Shown here: in pieces, positions 62,495 through 64,000 of the stretch
Layout: each line of letters starts with the position of its first letter
How positions within the stretch are numbered: the stretch's first letter is position 1
Assembly: GCF_000430825.1 (NCBI RefSeq)
Contig: NZ_AUMT01000011.1
Coordinates: forward strand, 62,001-126,000
Reading direction: 5' to 3'
DNA: 64,000 nt
From: Chryseobacterium daeguense DSM 19388
Lineage (GTDB): Bacteria; Bacteroidota; Bacteroidia; Flavobacteriales; Weeksellaceae
Program-made: the position numbers and the translations under genes
The notes under the pieces: model-generated
Seen by the model: only the letters and a program-made list of their open reading frames with translations
What the model was told of the DNA's origin: nothing
The model's database searches: none

Positions 62495-63007
62495 ATGAAA
62501 ACAAAAATCCTTTTAGCCATTTTAATTTCTTTAGGTACATTTAATCTTCTAACTTCACAAACTAAAAATCAAAATCTTAATATTCAATTACAATTACTTA
62601 GAAAATTTTTCCTTCAAAAAAACTATGAAGAATTTGCAAATTTTATTTATCCCGAGGTCATTAAAATCTCTGGAGGGAAAGCAAAAATGATACAAATGAC
62701 CAAAAGCTCCATAGCTAAGATGGAAAATGATGGCTTTTACTTTTCTGATTTAAAGTTTAAAGATCCTTCAAATTTCATTAAAAGAAATAATGAAACACAG
62801 TTTACTATCACTCAGGAAATTATAATGAAAACCCCTAAAGGTAAAATGTTGGCTGAATATACAATGATTGGGATTTCTGTGGATAATGGTAAAAACTGGA
62901 AGTTTATTGATACATCCGGAAAATCAAAAGAAATGATGATCAAATATTTTCCTAATTTGAGTAAAGATTTAATAATAAAACCTAAAACTCAAAAATTTAT
63001 AAAATAA
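62495..63007 (+). CDS. Small secreted protein of unknown function
   Basis: 170 residues with signal peptide (MKTKILLAILISLGTFNLLT, cleavage about residue 21). The mature part (QTKNQNLNIQLQLLRKFFLQ, later TPKGKMLAEYTMIGISVDNG and WKFIDTSGKSKEMM) has one helical and one strand-rich half, vaguely like an NTF2/SnoaL-type fold, but I cannot assign it. Located 54 bases after the EamA gene on the same strand. Confidence 0.7.
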   Translation: MKTKILLAILISLGTFNLLTSQTKNQNLNIQLQLLRKFFLQKNYEEFANFIYPEVIKISGGKAKMIQMTKSSIAKMENDGFYFSDLKFKDPSNFIKRNNETQFTITQEIIMKTPKGKMLAEYTMIGISVDNGKNWKFIDTSGKSKEMMIKYFPNLSKDLIIKPKTQKFIK

Positions 63008-63008
63008 A

Positions 63009-63033
63009 AAAAGACTGCTCTCCCGCAGTCTTT
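63009..63033. terminator. Bidirectional terminator between the secreted protein and purK
   Basis: The stem AAAGACTGC with GCAGTCTTT, loop TCTCCC, flanked by A- and T-rich runs. Confidence 0.8.
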
Positions 63034-63049
63034 AATATTTAAAGTAAAA

Positions 63050-64000
63050 CTATTTCGCAATCACTCTTACCATACCTTTCACTTTCACCAGCTTTTCCAT
63101 GAGCTCTTCTCTGGAATCTGCCAGAACATTGATGTGTCCCATTTTTCTGCCGGGCTTGGTTTCCGTTTTCCCATAGAGATGGATGTAGGTTTCCGGCAAT
63201 TTCAGCACGTCCTCCATTCCCTCGTAGATTACTTTTCCGGCAAAGCCTTCTGCACCTACAAGATTCAGCATACCGCTGTACGTGATAGCATCTGTATCGG
63301 CCAGCGGTAGATTTTTCACTACCCTGTACATCTGCTCAAACTGTGAGTTTGCATTGCCTTCCTGGCTTTGATGGCCGGAATTATGCAGTCTCGGTGCGGT
63401 TTCATTTACCCAGACTTTTCCTTCTTTATCCAAAAATAATTCGATGGCAAAAAGCCCCGGTGAATTAATGGCACTCAAAAATTTTTCCGTAATTGAATTA
63501 ATTTGATTCTGAACATCCTCCGTTAACAAAACCGGACAAACATTAAAGTCCAGAAGATTCAGCTTCGGGTCTGCAACCATTTCCGTGATCGGGAAAGTAT
63601 TGGTTTCCCCGTTTTCATTTCTGGCCACGATTACGGAAAGCTCCTTATCAATATCTACCAGTTTTTCAAGAACGGAATCCTGTAACCAAAGGTTTTTAAG
63701 ATCATTTTCGTCTTTAATTACCTGTACCCCTTTTCCGTCATATCCACCCGTATTCATTTTCTGTACAAAAGGCAGCGGCATCTTGATCTCGTCTGAACTT
63801 CCGTCCATCACTTCAAACTCCGGGCTCGGAATGTTGTGGGCTTTATAAAATTCCTTCTGAAGGATTTTTTGCTGGATTGTTTTAATAATTTTAGAATTCG
63901 GGACTACTTTTATGCCTTGGCTTTCTAATTCTGCCAAAGCATCGGCATTTACATGTTCGATCTCGATAGTTACCACTTCTTTATCTTTACCGAAATTCAA
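63050..64000 (-). CDS. purK: N5-carboxyaminoimidazole ribonucleotide synthase (partial)
   Basis: The C-terminal 316 codons are in the window; the gene's start lies beyond base 64000. ATP-grasp enzyme that carboxylates AIR with bicarbonate. Visible: VVTIEIEHVNADALAELESQ, QKILQKEFYKAHNIPSPEFE, PFVQKMNTGGYDGKGVQVIK (ATP-grasp lid), PGLFAIELFLDKEGKVWVNE with NETAPRLHNSGHQSQEGN (metal/ATP site) and HLYGKTETKPGRKMGHINVL at the C-terminal domain. No internal break. It works directly before PurE in the pathway. Confidence 0.95.
   Translation of the reverse strand: MNFGKDKEVVTIEIEHVNADALAELESQGIKVVPNSKIIKTIQQKILQKEFYKAHNIPSPEFEVMDGSSDEIKMPLPFVQKMNTGGYDGKGVQVIKDENDLKNLWLQDSVLEKLVDIDKELSVIVARNENGETNTFPITEMVADPKLNLLDFNVCPVLLTEDVQNQINSITEKFLSAINSPGLFAIELFLDKEGKVWVNETAPRLHNSGHQSQEGNANSQFEQMYRVVKNLPLADTDAITYSGMLNLVGAEGFAGKVIYEGMEDVLKLPETYIHLYGKTETKPGRKMGHINVLADSREELMEKLVKVKGMVRVIAK

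Noticed and set aside
1..64000. Integrated phage, plasmid or defence island
   Set aside because: No integrase, capsid, replication, restriction or toxin-antitoxin gene could be recognised; gene content is chromosomal throughout.

Overview
The window looks like chromosomal DNA of a Chryseobacterium-like flavobacterium (Bacteroidota, Weeksellaceae). The sequence is AT-rich. Its promoters carry the Bacteroidota -7 element TAnnTTTG. It encodes type IX secretion and gliding proteins (PorU, PorV, GldJ), many secreted proteins with short MKK... leaders, and the usual housekeeping set (MnmE, FabH, MurF, HolB, PruA, AhcY, PurE, PurK). I saw no rRNA, tRNA, CRISPR array, transposase or phage gene. Genus-level placement is inference from protein character; no database was searched.

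Layout. 0.4-4.0 kb: mnmE and an aminopeptidase P. 4.3-6.1 kb: a three-gene unit ending in a type IB DNA topoisomerase. 6.1-7.0 kb: an AraC regulator. 7.2-16.3 kb: one long minus-strand urease block read as ureA-B-C-E-F-G-D, a nickel-permease-like membrane protein, the broken front of a urea transporter, and a TonB-dependent receptor that has lost its start and signal peptide. 16.7-20.6 kb: pruA, two small related lipoproteins separated by two heptanucleotide arrays, and a secreted thioredoxin-fold protein. 20.7-25.1 kb: a remnant gene, a cell-surface protein, fabH and corA. 25.3-28.3 kb: a patatin phospholipase, two small soluble proteins and the DNA glycosylase Tag. 28.6-32.4 kb: a membrane-anchored TPR/AraC regulator followed by two paralogous secreted proteins and a duplicated promoter region. 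32.7-37.7 kb: a tetR-tolC-emrA-emrB drug-efflux operon with a visible operator. 37.9-43.3 kb: a hypothetical protein, holB, an outer-membrane protein, lptC and anmK. 43.3-45.9 kb: a frameshifted small gene, an SRPBCC protein, a NUDIX hydrolase and murF. 46.0-52.9 kb: gldJ divergent from porU-porV. 53.2-64 kb: an FUSC membrane protein, a phosphopantetheinyl transferase, ahcY, a lipoprotein, a YiaA/B protein, a DUF285 repeat surface protein, purE, an EamA transporter, a small secreted protein, and purK running off the right edge.

How the genes work together. The urease block makes the enzyme (ureABC) and its nickel-loading machinery (ureEFGD). The flanking permease and TonB receptor probably supplied nickel, and the transporter supplied urea. 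One deletion appears to have broken both the urea transporter and the receptor. PorU, PorV and GldJ belong to the T9SS/gliding apparatus, which would export proteins such as the DUF285 protein with its C-terminal sorting domain. The tetR-led operon encodes a complete tripartite pump.

The less ordinary signals are: the deletion junction at 9366-9375; adjacent TTTAGGG and ATCTTTT arrays at 18872-18967; duplicated leaders beside a membrane-bound AraC-type regulator (30.2-30.6 kb); a 227-bp element with perfect 12-bp terminal inverted repeats inside the efflux operon; a small gene with one base missing at its start codon (43.3 kb); and at least three families of dispersed palindromic intergenic repeats. 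I found no gene cluster that is clearly a new defence or biosynthetic system.
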